Positions 50,421 to 58,732 of a DNA stretch of 64,000 nucleotides are shown one piece after another. Under the pieces are notes generated by a model that had not been told where the DNA came from, made no database searches, and worked only from the letters and a program-made list of their open reading frames with translations. Position 1 is the stretch's first letter, and every line of letters starts with the position of its first letter. The stretch covers positions 1 through 64,000 of the forward strand of contig UQHB01000007.1 in assembly GCA_900540735.1 (NCBI GenBank), given 5' to 3'. Source of the DNA: an uncultured Megasphaera sp. (GTDB lineage Bacteria; Bacillota; Negativicutes; Veillonellales; Megasphaeraceae). The position numbers were made by a program, and so were the translations under genes.

Positions 50421-51155
50421 ATGATGATGAGATTACAGAATAGAAAAATACTAGCTGCCGTCGTAGCAGCACTCTTACTCATACCTGCTGCCTTGTCCAT
50501 TGCAGCTGACGGCCCGTCTGTATCGGTCACGGCTGATAGACTCGACTACAACGGCAAAACTCAGGTCGCTACGGCGACGGGGAATGTCGTCATCGTTCGG
50601 GACCAAGCGACGATGACCGGCAACAAAGCAGTCTATAATTTACAGACTGCTGAAGCCGATATGGAAGGGAATGTCGCTGTGAGCCAGCCGGACATGCAGC
50701 TCAATGCAGATAAACTGCATTCGACGAATAAAAACTATATCGTCGCTACAGGCAGTGTCCGTGCCGTCAATGGCGATAAAAAAGCGAACGGCGATAAAAT
50801 AGAATATTACTTAGACCAGGACTACAGCATCATTACGGGCAACGGCTACTTAGAAGCCCAAGGTTCGCAGCTGTGGGCTGACCACATTGACGCGTGGTTT
50901 AAGCAAATCAAAGCCGTCGGTACAGGCAATGTCCATATTGAATCACCGAAGGATAATCTCATTGCCTATGCTAATCAAGCTGTGTACACGCAGACACCTA
51001 ATCTCAACGACGGTGTCATTCATTTGACAGGCAACGTCAATGCTACGCAAAATGGCAATTCCCTGACAGGCGACAATGTCTTGATTTGCCTTGCTGATAA
51101 TTCTGTCCAGACCATGAGCCGTTCGACGGTCGTCATTATGCCTGGTAGTGAGTAA
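50421..51155 (+). CDS. lptA: LPS transport protein LptA (OstA-like)
   Basis: A 244-residue exported protein. Residues 1-31 are a signal peptide (LAAVVAALLLIPAALSIAA). Repeated OstA strands follow, such as VSVTADRLDYNGKTQVATATGNV and KANGDKIEYYLDQDYSIITGNG. LptA forms the periplasmic bridge between LptC and LptD. It is longer than E. coli LptA (185), suggesting one or two extra jellyroll turns for the bridge (inference). Three ATG codons in a row make the exact start uncertain. Confidence 0.9.
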   Translation: MMMRLQNRKILAAVVAALLLIPAALSIAADGPSVSVTADRLDYNGKTQVATATGNVVIVRDQATMTGNKAVYNLQTAEADMEGNVAVSQPDMQLNADKLHSTNKNYIVATGSVRAVNGDKKANGDKIEYYLDQDYSIITGNGYLEAQGSQLWADHIDAWFKQIKAVGTGNVHIESPKDNLIAYANQAVYTQTPNLNDGVIHLTGNVNATQNGNSLTGDNVLICLADNSVQTMSRSTVVIMPGSE

Positions 51156-51173
51156 TGAGACGAGGGGTATGGC

Positions 51174-51893
51174 ATGTATATAGAAACCAAAGAACTCGTA
51201 AAACTATATAAAGACAAAATTGCTGTAAACGGTGTCAGTATTCGTGTCGGACAAGGAGAAGTCGTCGGCTTGCTGGGCCCTAACGGTGCCGGCAAGACGA
51301 CGACTTTCTATATGATTGTCGGCATTGAGCATCCCACGAAGGGCTCCATTACGATTGATAACAAAGATATTACGGATTTGCCCATTCATCAGCGGGCCAT
51401 GCACGGCATTGGCTATTTACCGCAAGAAGCATCCATTTTCCGTAAGCTCACAGTAGAGGACAATTTCCTGGCCATGCTTGAGACGACATCGCTCAGTAAA
51501 AAGGAGCGTCAAGAAAAGGCCGATGCGTTAATGGAAGAATTTTCCATTACGAAACTGCGCAACCGCTTAGGCATTCAGCTCTCTGGCGGGGAAAGGCGCC
51601 GTGTCGAAATTGCACGATGTCTTGTTATGGACCCGGCCTTCATCTTGCTCGATGAACCGTTTGCCGGCATTGACCCCTTAGCAGTGGCTGAAATTCAAGG
51701 GATTATTGGCCATTTGAAACACCGCGGCATGGGTGTCCTCATTACGGACCACAACGTCCGCGAAACGTTGAGCATCGTTGATAAGGCATATATTTTGAGC
51801 GACGGCAAAATCCTCATGGAAGGAACGCCCGAAAAGATTGCCAACGACCCGATTGCAAAGAAATTTTACTTAGGTGAAGAATTTAGAATGTAA
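51174..51893 (+). CDS. lptB: LPS export ABC transporter ATP-binding protein
   Basis: A 239-residue ABC ATPase. Walker A is GPNGAGKTTTFYM, the Q-loop follows in YLPQEASIF, the signature is LSGGERRRVEIARC, and Walker B is ILLDEPFAGIDP, an LptB hallmark. The switch His is in ITDHNVRETL. It powers LPS extraction with the permease encoded next. Confidence 0.96.
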   Translation: MYIETKELVKLYKDKIAVNGVSIRVGQGEVVGLLGPNGAGKTTTFYMIVGIEHPTKGSITIDNKDITDLPIHQRAMHGIGYLPQEASIFRKLTVEDNFLAMLETTSLSKKERQEKADALMEEFSITKLRNRLGIQLSGGERRRVEIARCLVMDPAFILLDEPFAGIDPLAVAEIQGIIGHLKHRGMGVLITDHNVRETLSIVDKAYILSDGKILMEGTPEKIANDPIAKKFYLGEEFRM

Positions 51894-51910
51894 GAGGCAG
51901 GGACTAGCAC

Positions 51911-52999
51911 ATGCGTATATTAGACAAATACATACTCAAAGAATTTATAGGCCCTTTCCTCTTTGGTGTCTGTGCCTTTACGGCAGTCTTCGTCGGGACT
52001 GGGAGCTTATATAAAATTGCGAACTTAATCAATCAGTATGGTGCGTCAGGGTGGGCGGCCTTTCGCGTCCTCGTCCTCAGCTTGCCATCGGTCATTGTCA
52101 TTACCTTTCCTATGTCGGTACTTTTGGGGGCACTTATGGCCTTTGGCCGTCTGTCGAGTTCTAGTGAGCTCATCGTCATGCGTGCAGGAGGACAGAATTT
52201 CTTGCGTCTTGCCATGCCTGTCTTTGTAGCGGCTTTTTGTATTTCCATTGGCACGACGGCCTTTAATGAATACGTCGTACCAAAGGCAAATAATGCGTAC
52301 AACACGATTATTAATGAAGAAATCAAGCATAATGCCGCACCGGCTACACAAGACCACGTCATTTTGAAGAATACGAAGGGAGCCGATATTTCGAGCCTCA
52401 TGTATGCCCGACAATTTGACGGTAATTCGAAGACCTTGAAAGATTTGACAGTCCAAGAATTTGAAAATGACACGCTCGTACGCGTTGAAAAAGCAGCCAA
52501 TGCCGAATGGGATGGTACCCAGTGGATTATGCATGATGGCGTTATTTATGACGTGTCTGGCGGTGAAAATACGACGCGGACTATGACCTTTGATCACCAA
52601 GTCCTGCCTATTACGCAGCGGCCGAATAAAATCAAAGATTCTCAGAAAAAGCCTGAAGAATTGACGATTCGTGAATTACGGGATCAAATCAAATTGCTCG
52701 ATGACAACGCTGTCGATACGAATAAGATGAAAGTGGAAATGTATAACCGCTTTGCCTTGCCTCTAGCCAGCCTCGTTTGTGCCCTCGTCGGTGCGCCTTT
52801 AGGCGTGCAGAAACAGCGCGGCAGTTCATCCTTAGGCTTTGGCCTGAGCGTCATTGTCATCCTCATTTATTACTCCATCATGACCTTGGGCAATGCCCTT
52901 GGTAATGGCGGACGGATTCCGACGTATTTAGCGGCCTTCTTGCCTGATATTATTTGCGGTATTGCCGGTATTTTCTTGATTTACAAACGTTCTAAATAG
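51911..52999 (+). CDS. LptF/LptG-family LPS export permease
   Basis: A 362-residue YjgP/YjgQ permease. ILDKYILKEFIGPFLFGV opens the first helix, with three N-terminal helices to about residue 120, a periplasmic jellyroll at about 130-265, and three C-terminal helices from about 275. In proteobacteria LptF and LptG form a heterodimer; only one gene is here, so either a homodimer forms or the partner lies elsewhere. It ends the LPS operon at a terminator. Confidence 0.92.
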   Translation: MRILDKYILKEFIGPFLFGVCAFTAVFVGTGSLYKIANLINQYGASGWAAFRVLVLSLPSVIVITFPMSVLLGALMAFGRLSSSSELIVMRAGGQNFLRLAMPVFVAAFCISIGTTAFNEYVVPKANNAYNTIINEEIKHNAAPATQDHVILKNTKGADISSLMYARQFDGNSKTLKDLTVQEFENDTLVRVEKAANAEWDGTQWIMHDGVIYDVSGGENTTRTMTFDHQVLPITQRPNKIKDSQKKPEELTIRELRDQIKLLDDNAVDTNKMKVEMYNRFALPLASLVCALVGAPLGVQKQRGSSSLGFGLSVIVILIYYSIMTLGNALGNGGRIPTYLAAFLPDIICGIAGIFLIYKRSK

Positions 53000-53009
53000 C
53001 AAGATACAG

Positions 53010-53040
53010 CAGGTCAGCCTATACTGGCCTGTTTCTTTTT
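53010..53040 (+). terminator. Terminator of the LPS operon
   Basis: CAGGTCAG (53010-53017) pairs with CTGGCCTG (53024-53031) with one wobble, followed by TTTCTTTTT. Confidence 0.85.
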
Positions 53041-53049
53041 ACAAAATTA

Positions 53050-53078
53050 ATGACAAATGTTCTGCTATAGTATATGAT
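53050..53078 (+). promoter_or_regulatory. Promoter of the DUF3084 operon
   Basis: -35 ATGACA (53050-53055), 17 bases, -10 TATGAT (53073-53078), 23 bases before the start codon. Confidence 0.6.
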
Positions 53079-53101
53079 AAGAGTATGTAAGGAGGTGCAT
53101 G

Positions 53102-54388
53102 ATGGAATACGGATGGGTTATGCTGATTATTCTCGCCGTCATGGGCGGAATTATCGCCTATTTAGGCGATAAAATCGGGTCTCGCGTAGGGAAACGAAAA
53201 ATTAAATTATTCGGTATGCGGCCGAAATATTCGTCTATTTGCATTACCATTTTGACGGGTATCTGTATTGCAGCTGTGACGCTGGGCGTCATGTCTGTTT
53301 TGTCGGAAAATGTCCGTATTGCTTTGTTTGGGATGCACCAACTGCAAATGCAAAAGGCCCAGTTAGAAGCGCAAAAAGAAGAGCTTTTAAAGCAAGCTGA
53401 AGCCTTAGGGAAAGAGCTGCAAGATAAAAATGCTTTAATTGCGAGCAATGAAACGCTCCTCAAAGAGCAGCAGGAACAGTTAGATGGCAAAAACGAACAG
53501 ATTCGTTTGACCCAGCTTGATTTGCAGCAAGCCCAAGAAGCACGGGATACGATTACACAGCAACTGTCGGTCGTGCAGGTCGCCTTAGATGAAGCAAAAG
53601 CAGGCCGCGATAAAGCCGAAGCAGATAAACTCTTAGCAGAAAAAGACCGCGATGCAGCACAGCAAGAACTGGCAGAATTAGAACAGACGAAAGCCAAAAT
53701 GATGGATACAATCCAAGTCCTGGATCATCGCATTAAGCTTTTAAATGATACGATGACCCATATCCGCGAAGGAACGGTCATGTTCCGGGTAGGAGAGGTC
53801 TTATCTAGTTTTGTCATTACTGGCGGCCTCAATGACGAACAGACAAAAGAAGAATTGAGCCAGGCCATGAGCCAGACCAATACGATGATTGCCCGTCATT
53901 TAGGCATTACAGATGAACACGCCATTTTGCTGTATATTGCGCCGGACGAATTTAACAATGCTATTACGCATCTCAAGCAGAGCCAGAAAGGGAAGAAACT
54001 GGTCCGCATCATTGCGGCTGGCAACATTATGGTCGGCGAACCGGCCTTAGTCCACGTCGAAGTGTATGATAATAACTTGATTTATCATCGCGGCGAAACG
54101 GTCTATGAAGAAACCCTCTCAGAAGCAGAATCAGAAGGGAACGCAGAACTGCAAGTCATGCGCTTCCTCCATAACGTCAACCAGCAAGCACAGCTGCGCG
54201 GTCTCTTGCCGGACCCGCTGACCGGCAAAGTCGGTGCCCTTACGGCAACGGAAATGTTTGATACAATTACGAAATTAAAAACCTACAGTGGTACGAGTGT
54301 CGTCTTATGGGCGAAAACCTTAGATGATACCTATACAGCCGGACCGCTCCGCATTGATATTACGGTAGAACCGGCATCACTGCAATAA
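53102..54388 (+). CDS. DUF3084-family membrane protein with coiled coil
   Basis: A 428-residue protein. A first hydrophobic helix (4-22), the basic segment LGDKIGSRVGKRKIKLFGMRPKYSS (conserved in DUF3084), and a second helix (about 50-70) are followed by a long coiled coil (about 80-210, Gln/Glu/Lys/Ala rich). A C-terminal globular domain follows (about 215-428). Function is unknown. In other bacteria DUF3084 genes also neighbour RuvC/YqgF-like genes, as here. The second of two adjacent ATG codons, at 53102, gives better spacing from GGAGGTG. Confidence 0.85.
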   Translation: MEYGWVMLIILAVMGGIIAYLGDKIGSRVGKRKIKLFGMRPKYSSICITILTGICIAAVTLGVMSVLSENVRIALFGMHQLQMQKAQLEAQKEELLKQAEALGKELQDKNALIASNETLLKEQQEQLDGKNEQIRLTQLDLQQAQEARDTITQQLSVVQVALDEAKAGRDKAEADKLLAEKDRDAAQQELAELEQTKAKMMDTIQVLDHRIKLLNDTMTHIREGTVMFRVGEVLSSFVITGGLNDEQTKEELSQAMSQTNTMIARHLGITDEHAILLYIAPDEFNNAITHLKQSQKGKKLVRIIAAGNIMVGEPALVHVEVYDNNLIYHRGETVYEETLSEAESEGNAELQVMRFLHNVNQQAQLRGLLPDPLTGKVGALTATEMFDTITKLKTYSGTSVVLWAKTLDDTYTAGPLRIDITVEPASLQ

Positions 54389-54401
54389 AGGAGGTCTGCC
54401 T

Positions 54402-54818
54402 GTGATACTTGCCATTGATCCAGGCTCAGAAAAAACGGGCGTAGCCATTGTCGGCGAAGATGGCTCGCTCGTAGAAAAACAGATTGTACCTACGCCCCAG
54501 TTAAGCAATTATATGACCGAAGCCTATGGACGGCATGTCCTTACGCAGATCGTCATGGGCAACGGCACGAACCATAAGCACTTGCAGCCTGTAGCCGAAG
54601 GGTGGCTCAAGGCGCACGCACCGCACGTGCCTTTTGCGTTGATTGATGAAAAGTTTACGACTGTAGAAGGGCGGAAACTTTATTTTCAGTATACACCGCG
54701 CAAAGGGTGGCGGCGGTTCGTGCCCTTGTCGTTGCAATATCCGCCAGAACCGGTCGATGATTTCGTGGCCTGGATTATAGGCCGCCGTTTTTTAGCACAC
54801 CAAGGAGGTAAGTCATGA
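54402..54818 (+). CDS. RuvC/YqgF-fold resolvase-like protein
   Basis: A 138-residue RNase H-fold protein. ILAIDPGSEKTGVAIV at the start has the first catalytic Asp, LIDEKFTTVEG the Asp-Glu of YqgF proteins, and EPVDDFVAWIIGRRFL the C-terminal acidic pair. It resembles RuvX/YqgF (rRNA processing or Holliday-junction-like nuclease) but is diverged enough that it may be a second paralogue. Start is GTG 54402. It overlaps the next gene by four bases. Confidence 0.8.
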   Translation: MILAIDPGSEKTGVAIVGEDGSLVEKQIVPTPQLSNYMTEAYGRHVLTQIVMGNGTNHKHLQPVAEGWLKAHAPHVPFALIDEKFTTVEGRKLYFQYTPRKGWRRFVPLSLQYPPEPVDDFVAWIIGRRFLAHQGGKS

Positions 54819-55660
54819 AGAAAACTAAATATCTGTGGCGCCTCCTAGGCTTAGCCATAGGCGCATTGATTTATACGATTGGCCTCGATGTCTTCTTAGT
54901 ACCGAACCACGTCATCGACGGCGGTGTCGTCGGCATTGCCTTAATGGCTGCTGAAGTAACGGGATTGAGTTTTAGTATTTTTATTGTCGTCCTCAATATT
55001 CCGTTCTTCATTTTTGGCTATAAAAAGATAGGGGCTGTCTTTACGGTTTTGTCCCTCTATTCGGTCTTGACCTTGTCCGGGTGGAGCTTCCTCATCCATT
55101 ATGAGCCCGTCACGTCGGACCCATTTTTGTCGACCATTTACGGCGGCATCATCATCGGTCTCGGCGTAGGACTTATCATCCGTTGGGGCGGTTCTCTCGA
55201 TGGGACGGAAATCCTGGCTATTATTGCCGATAAGAAAACGCCTTTTTCTGTCGGCGAAATCATCATGTTTTTTAACCTTTTCATTCTCGGTACGTCAGGG
55301 TTCGTCTTTAGCTGGGATAGTGCCATGTATTCTCTCGTAGCCTATTTCATTGCCTATAAGATGATTGATATTGTGACCAACGGTCTCGATGAAATGAAAG
55401 GCCTCTTAATCGTCACCAATGAGCACGAGGCCGTGTCTCACTGCCTGACCCATGAAATGGGTCGCGCCGTGACCTTACTCAACGGTGAAGGGGCATATAA
55501 GCGCGAAAAAACGATGGTCTTGTACTGCGTTGTGTCCCGTCTGGAAGTGACGAAAGTCAAAGAAGCCATTAGCAGTGTTGACGAAAACGCCTTTGTTTCT
55601 ATTTTTGATATTTCCGAAGCCCACGGCGGCCTCTTTAAACGGAAGAGACGGAGCCACTAA
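54815..55660 (+). CDS. YitT-family membrane protein (DUF161 plus DUF2179)
   Basis: A 281-residue protein. Five to six hydrophobic helices (about 8-190) form the YitT region: GLDVFLVPNHVIDGGVVGIAL and RWGGSLDGTEILAI are characteristic. Residues about 195-275 are the soluble DUF2179 domain (YCVVSRLEVTKVKEAI). Function is unestablished. The C-terminus is basic. The gene is translationally coupled to the resolvase-like gene. Confidence 0.9.
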   Translation: MKKTKYLWRLLGLAIGALIYTIGLDVFLVPNHVIDGGVVGIALMAAEVTGLSFSIFIVVLNIPFFIFGYKKIGAVFTVLSLYSVLTLSGWSFLIHYEPVTSDPFLSTIYGGIIIGLGVGLIIRWGGSLDGTEILAIIADKKTPFSVGEIIMFFNLFILGTSGFVFSWDSAMYSLVAYFIAYKMIDIVTNGLDEMKGLLIVTNEHEAVSHCLTHEMGRAVTLLNGEGAYKREKTMVLYCVVSRLEVTKVKEAISSVDENAFVSIFDISEAHGGLFKRKRRSH

Positions 55661-55670
55661 GAAAAATGGA

Positions 55671-55698
55671 TTGACAGAATGGTAATATTTGCTATTAT
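55671..55698 (+). promoter_or_regulatory. Promoter of the YdbC-like gene
   Basis: Consensus -35 TTGACA (55671-55676), 16 bases, -10 TATTAT (55693-55698). A T/A-rich tract follows. Confidence 0.7.
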
Positions 55699-55727
55699 AT
55701 AAAATAATGTTACCAAGCATTAATCCA

Positions 55728-55747
55728 TCGTCATGGAGCCATGACGA
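55728..55747 (+). promoter_or_regulatory. Leader hairpin next to a ribosome binding site
   Basis: TCGTCATGG and CCATGACGA form a perfect 9-bp inverted repeat around AG. It lies in the leader, six bases before AGGAGGG of the YdbC-like gene. It lacks a T run, so it is not a terminator. It could be an operator or an mRNA structure. Confidence 0.5.
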
Positions 55748-55768
55748 CCACTTAGGAGGGTGTATACA

Positions 55769-55999
55769 ATGGCACAGTTAAATTTTAACATTGAAGATGT
55801 TTGTGGTACTTTATCGGAAAACAAAGATGGTTGGCGTAAAGAATTAACATATATTAGCTGGAATAATAGAGCACCGAAATTTGATTTACGGTCGTGGGAC
55901 CCGGATTACCAGGCCATGACTAAAGGCATTACTTTAACAAAAGAAGAATTGGAAAAATTGCGTGATGTCTTAAATGAATTAGATTTTGATAAATATTAA
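55769..55999 (+). CDS. YdbC/PC4-like nucleic-acid-binding protein
   Basis: A 76-residue protein similar to the YdbC family, a bacterial form of the PC4 single-stranded DNA-binding fold. Four short strands (QLNFNIEDVCGTLS, WRKELTYISWNN, KFDLRSWDP) are followed by one helix, LTKEELEKLRDVLNEL. It probably binds single-stranded DNA or RNA. It has its own strong promoter, leader hairpin and terminator. The ATG at 55769 follows AGGAGGG; a GTG three codons earlier is less likely. Confidence 0.82.
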   Translation: MAQLNFNIEDVCGTLSENKDGWRKELTYISWNNRAPKFDLRSWDPDYQAMTKGITLTKEELEKLRDVLNELDFDKY

Positions 56000-56008
56000 G
56001 GAGGAAAG

Positions 56009-56060
56009 AGTATGCTTTCGCAAGGATATAGATAAAATCGACGGAAGCATACTTTTCTTT
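56009..56060 (+). terminator. Terminator of the YdbC-like gene
   Basis: AGTATGCTTTC (56009-56019) pairs with GGAAGCATACT (56043-56053) with one wobble, then TTTCTTTT. The loop is long (23 bases). Confidence 0.75.
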
Positions 56061-56064
56061 TGGC

Positions 56065-56093
56065 TTGCAAAGTAGAAAAAAACATTATATAAT
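56065..56093 (+). promoter_or_regulatory. fapR: Promoter of the fapR operon
   Basis: -35 TTGCAA (56065-56070), 17 bases, consensus -10 TATAAT (56088-56093). Confidence 0.78.
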
Positions 56094-56111
56094 CTCTAGT
56101 TGTATGTACTA

Positions 56112-56128
56112 TTAGTACTTGGTCATAA
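56112..56128 (+). promoter_or_regulatory. FapR operator
   Basis: TTAGTACTTGGTCATAA matches the FapR box known from Bacillus (TTAGTAC, a short centre, then a TAA end). It lies about 12 bases downstream of the predicted transcription start and 20 bases before the fapR ATG, fitting malonyl-CoA-relieved autorepression of the operon. Confidence 0.72.
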
Positions 56129-56147
56129 TTGTTGTAAAGGTGATGAC

Positions 56148-56690
56148 ATGGTTCGCATAGCAAGAGACAAACGGCACGGTCTGCTGAAGAAGCGGATTGA
56201 AGAAAATCCATTCATTAACGACGAAGAACTGGCAGAAGAATTTTCTGTCAGCGTCGCTACGATTCGCTTAGACCGCATGGCGCTGAACATACCGGAAATG
56301 CGTATCCGCATTAAACAGAAGGCAGAAGCAGCCCAGCCAAAACCAGGAACCATTCCTGTCGTCGGCGAACTCGTCGATTGTACTCTTGGGCACAGTGCCA
56401 TTTCCATTATGACCGCAACGGCAGATATGGTCGATGAAGCCCATATCGTGCGGTCCCAGTGTTTGTATGCTCAGGCCGATTCACTGGCCCGGGCCGTACT
56501 TCATTTACCGGTTTGTATTACCGCTGTTGCCAACATCAAATACAAGCAGCCCGTTACAGTAGGCGATAAACTGATTGCCAAAGCCGAAGTAATTCGCCAG
56601 CGCAATCAAAAATATTACGTCTGGGTAACGATACGAAAGAATGCGAAAGAAGTATTTCGCGCAAAATTTATTATAGAATCTTTGGAATAA
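56148..56690 (+). CDS. fapR: Fatty acid biosynthesis repressor FapR
   Basis: A 180-residue regulator. Residues 5-55 are a DeoR-like helix-turn-helix (NPFINDEELAEEF, then SVATIRLDRMAL). Residues 75-180 are a hotdog domain (VGELVDCTLGHSAIS, QADSLARAVLH, VTVGDKLIAKAEVI) that binds malonyl-CoA in characterised FapR. Binding releases DNA, so lipid synthesis follows precursor supply. The ATG at 56148 follows AAAGGTGATG; an upstream frame start lies before the operator. It heads the plsX-fab operon. Confidence 0.93.
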   Translation: MVRIARDKRHGLLKKRIEENPFINDEELAEEFSVSVATIRLDRMALNIPEMRIRIKQKAEAAQPKPGTIPVVGELVDCTLGHSAISIMTATADMVDEAHIVRSQCLYAQADSLARAVLHLPVCITAVANIKYKQPVTVGDKLIAKAEVIRQRNQKYYVWVTIRKNAKEVFRAKFIIESLE

Positions 56691-56703
56691 TGGAGCGTAT
56701 GGT

Positions 56704-57732
56704 ATGAAAATAGCGGTAGATGCTATGGGAGGCGACTACGCACCAGAAGAAGTTGTTCTCGGTGCGGTCGAAGCCGTAGAAACATATAGTGACGTTGATG
56801 TCGTCCTCGTTGGCGACGAAGAAAAAATAAAGCACGTATTTTCGCAGTATGACATAAAAGCCAATCCGCGGGTTACCATTGTCCATGCCAGTCAGGTCAT
56901 TGAAATGGGCGAACACCCGGCACAGGCCATTCGTAAAAAGAAAGACGCGTCTATTGTGGTTGCCACAAAACTCGTCAAAGACGGCACCTGTGATGCTGTT
57001 GTTGCCCCAGGCAGTACAGGTGCTGCTGTAACGGCTGCCCTCTTGGTGCTGGGACGCATTAAAGGCATTGAACGGCCAAGCATTGCGACACCGATTCCGT
57101 CGCAAAAGGGAATTACAGTGCTCCTCGATTCGGGTGCAAATTCCAATAGTAAACCGAAACATCTCGTAGAAGGGGCCATTATGGGCTCGCACTACGCAAA
57201 ATATATTTTAGGCATTGATAAACCGAAAATCGGGCTCTTAAATATTGGCGAAGAAGCATCGAAAGGGAATGAATTAGCCCAATCGACGTATCCGCTGCTG
57301 CAAAAATTGAAGACCATCGATTTTTATGGTAATGTAGAAGGTAGAGATATTCCGAAAGGCACTGTCGATGTCGTTGTGTGTGACGGCTTCGTTGGGAATG
57401 TTATCTTGAAATTTGGCGAAGGTATGGCCTTATTCTTGATTCGTCTCGTCAAAGAACGCATTCGTGCCGGTGGTTTCTTAGCTAAACTCGGTGCCATGGC
57501 TGTCTATCCGGCCTTGAAATCGCTCAAAAAACGGTTAGACTTTACGGAATATGGTGGTGCGCCTCTCTTAGGCGTTAACGGAAGTTTCATTATTTGCCAC
57601 GGCAGCTCCAAGGCGAAAGCTATTAAAAACGCTGTCCGTGTAGCCGGTGAGCTCGTAGAACAAGATGTCGTCGGGCATATCCGCAAAAGTATTGAGGAAG
57701 AAGAGGTAGAACAGTATGATAGTGAAAGCTAA
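56704..57732 (+). CDS. plsX: Phosphate acyltransferase PlsX
   Basis: A 342-residue enzyme making acyl-phosphate from acyl-ACP for phospholipid synthesis. IAVDAMGGDYAPEEVVLGA, VAPGSTGAAVTAALL, DSGANSNSKPKHL and NIGEEASKGNE are family motifs, and DVVVCDGFVGNVILK is near the C-terminus. The 3' end overlaps the fabH start by 17 bases. Confidence 0.96.
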   Translation: MKIAVDAMGGDYAPEEVVLGAVEAVETYSDVDVVLVGDEEKIKHVFSQYDIKANPRVTIVHASQVIEMGEHPAQAIRKKKDASIVVATKLVKDGTCDAVVAPGSTGAAVTAALLVLGRIKGIERPSIATPIPSQKGITVLLDSGANSNSKPKHLVEGAIMGSHYAKYILGIDKPKIGLLNIGEEASKGNELAQSTYPLLQKLKTIDFYGNVEGRDIPKGTVDVVVCDGFVGNVILKFGEGMALFLIRLVKERIRAGGFLAKLGAMAVYPALKSLKKRLDFTEYGGAPLLGVNGSFIICHGSSKAKAIKNAVRVAGELVEQDVVGHIRKSIEEEEVEQYDSES

Positions 57733-58711
57733 TTCGGCAGGTGTACTCGGAACAGGCCATTATGTGCCGGAAAAATTGGTTACCAATGCAGACTTAGAAA
57801 AAATGGTAGACACATCTGACGAATGGATTCGCTCCCGTACAGGGATTAGAGAACGCCATTTTGCGCCGGAAGGCATCAATACGTCGGATATGTGCACGAT
57901 TGCAGCCAAACAGGCTATGGAAATGGCTGGTGTAACTGCTGAAGAATTGGACATGATTATTGTCTGCACGCTTACACCGGATACGACGATTCCGTCGACA
58001 GCTTGCATTGTCCAGAAAAATCTCGGTGCGAAAAACGCAGCGGTCTTCGATTTATACGCTGCCTGCTCGGGTTTTGCGTACGGTGCTATTACGGCGTCGC
58101 AGTATATCGAAAGCGGTATGTGCAAAAAAGTCCTCGTCATCGGTGCAGAAATCTTGAGCCGTTACATGGACTTTACAGACCGTAATACATGCGTCCTCTT
58201 CGGGGACGGTGCTGGTGCAGTCGTCTTCGGTAACGTACCGCAAGGCTATGGTATCTTAGGTGCCGATATGGGTGCTGACGGCAATGGTGGCCAGTATCTC
58301 AATATCCCGGCCAGCGGCGTGGCGATTTTGCCGACTGACGAAGCACGGGCAAAACACTTAACCTATATTAAAATGAACGGCAAAGAAGTCTATAAATTTG
58401 CTGTTAAAGTCATGGGACAGACTGCGGTCAAAGCCCTCGAACGGGCAGGCCTTCAGTACGAGGACATTGACCTCCTCGTACCGCATCAGGCTAATATCCG
58501 CATTATCCAGTCCGCAGCAAAACGGCTTCATTTACCGATGGAAAAAGTATTTGTCAATATTGATAAATACGCCAATACATCTGGTGCCTCCATTCCGATT
58601 GCTCTCGATGAAGCCAATCGGCAGGGCCGGATGAAACGGGACGACATCATCGTTCTTGCAGGGTTTGGTGCTGGCCTCACGTGGGCTGGCTTAGTCATGA
58701 AATGGTATTAA
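57716..58711 (+). CDS. fabH: 3-oxoacyl-ACP synthase III
   Basis: A 331-residue initiating condensing enzyme. TSDEWIRSRTGIRERH, the catalytic Cys in YAACSGFAYG (about residue 120), His in LVPHQANIRII and Asn in YANTSGASIP complete the triad. It condenses acetyl-CoA (or another primer) with malonyl-ACP. The start ATG lies within plsX. Confidence 0.96.
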   Translation: MIVKANSAGVLGTGHYVPEKLVTNADLEKMVDTSDEWIRSRTGIRERHFAPEGINTSDMCTIAAKQAMEMAGVTAEELDMIIVCTLTPDTTIPSTACIVQKNLGAKNAAVFDLYAACSGFAYGAITASQYIESGMCKKVLVIGAEILSRYMDFTDRNTCVLFGDGAGAVVFGNVPQGYGILGADMGADGNGGQYLNIPASGVAILPTDEARAKHLTYIKMNGKEVYKFAVKVMGQTAVKALERAGLQYEDIDLLVPHQANIRIIQSAAKRLHLPMEKVFVNIDKYANTSGASIPIALDEANRQGRMKRDDIIVLAGFGAGLTWAGLVMKWY

Positions 58712-58732
58712 TACAGACGAGGTGATAAGCGC

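Noticed and set aside
56012..56035. Seven-codon mini-frame (MLSQGYR) after a perfect AAGGAGGA
   Set aside because: It overlaps the stem of the terminator after the YdbC-like gene. The purine-rich sequence is probably coincidental. Ribosome profiling could revisit it.
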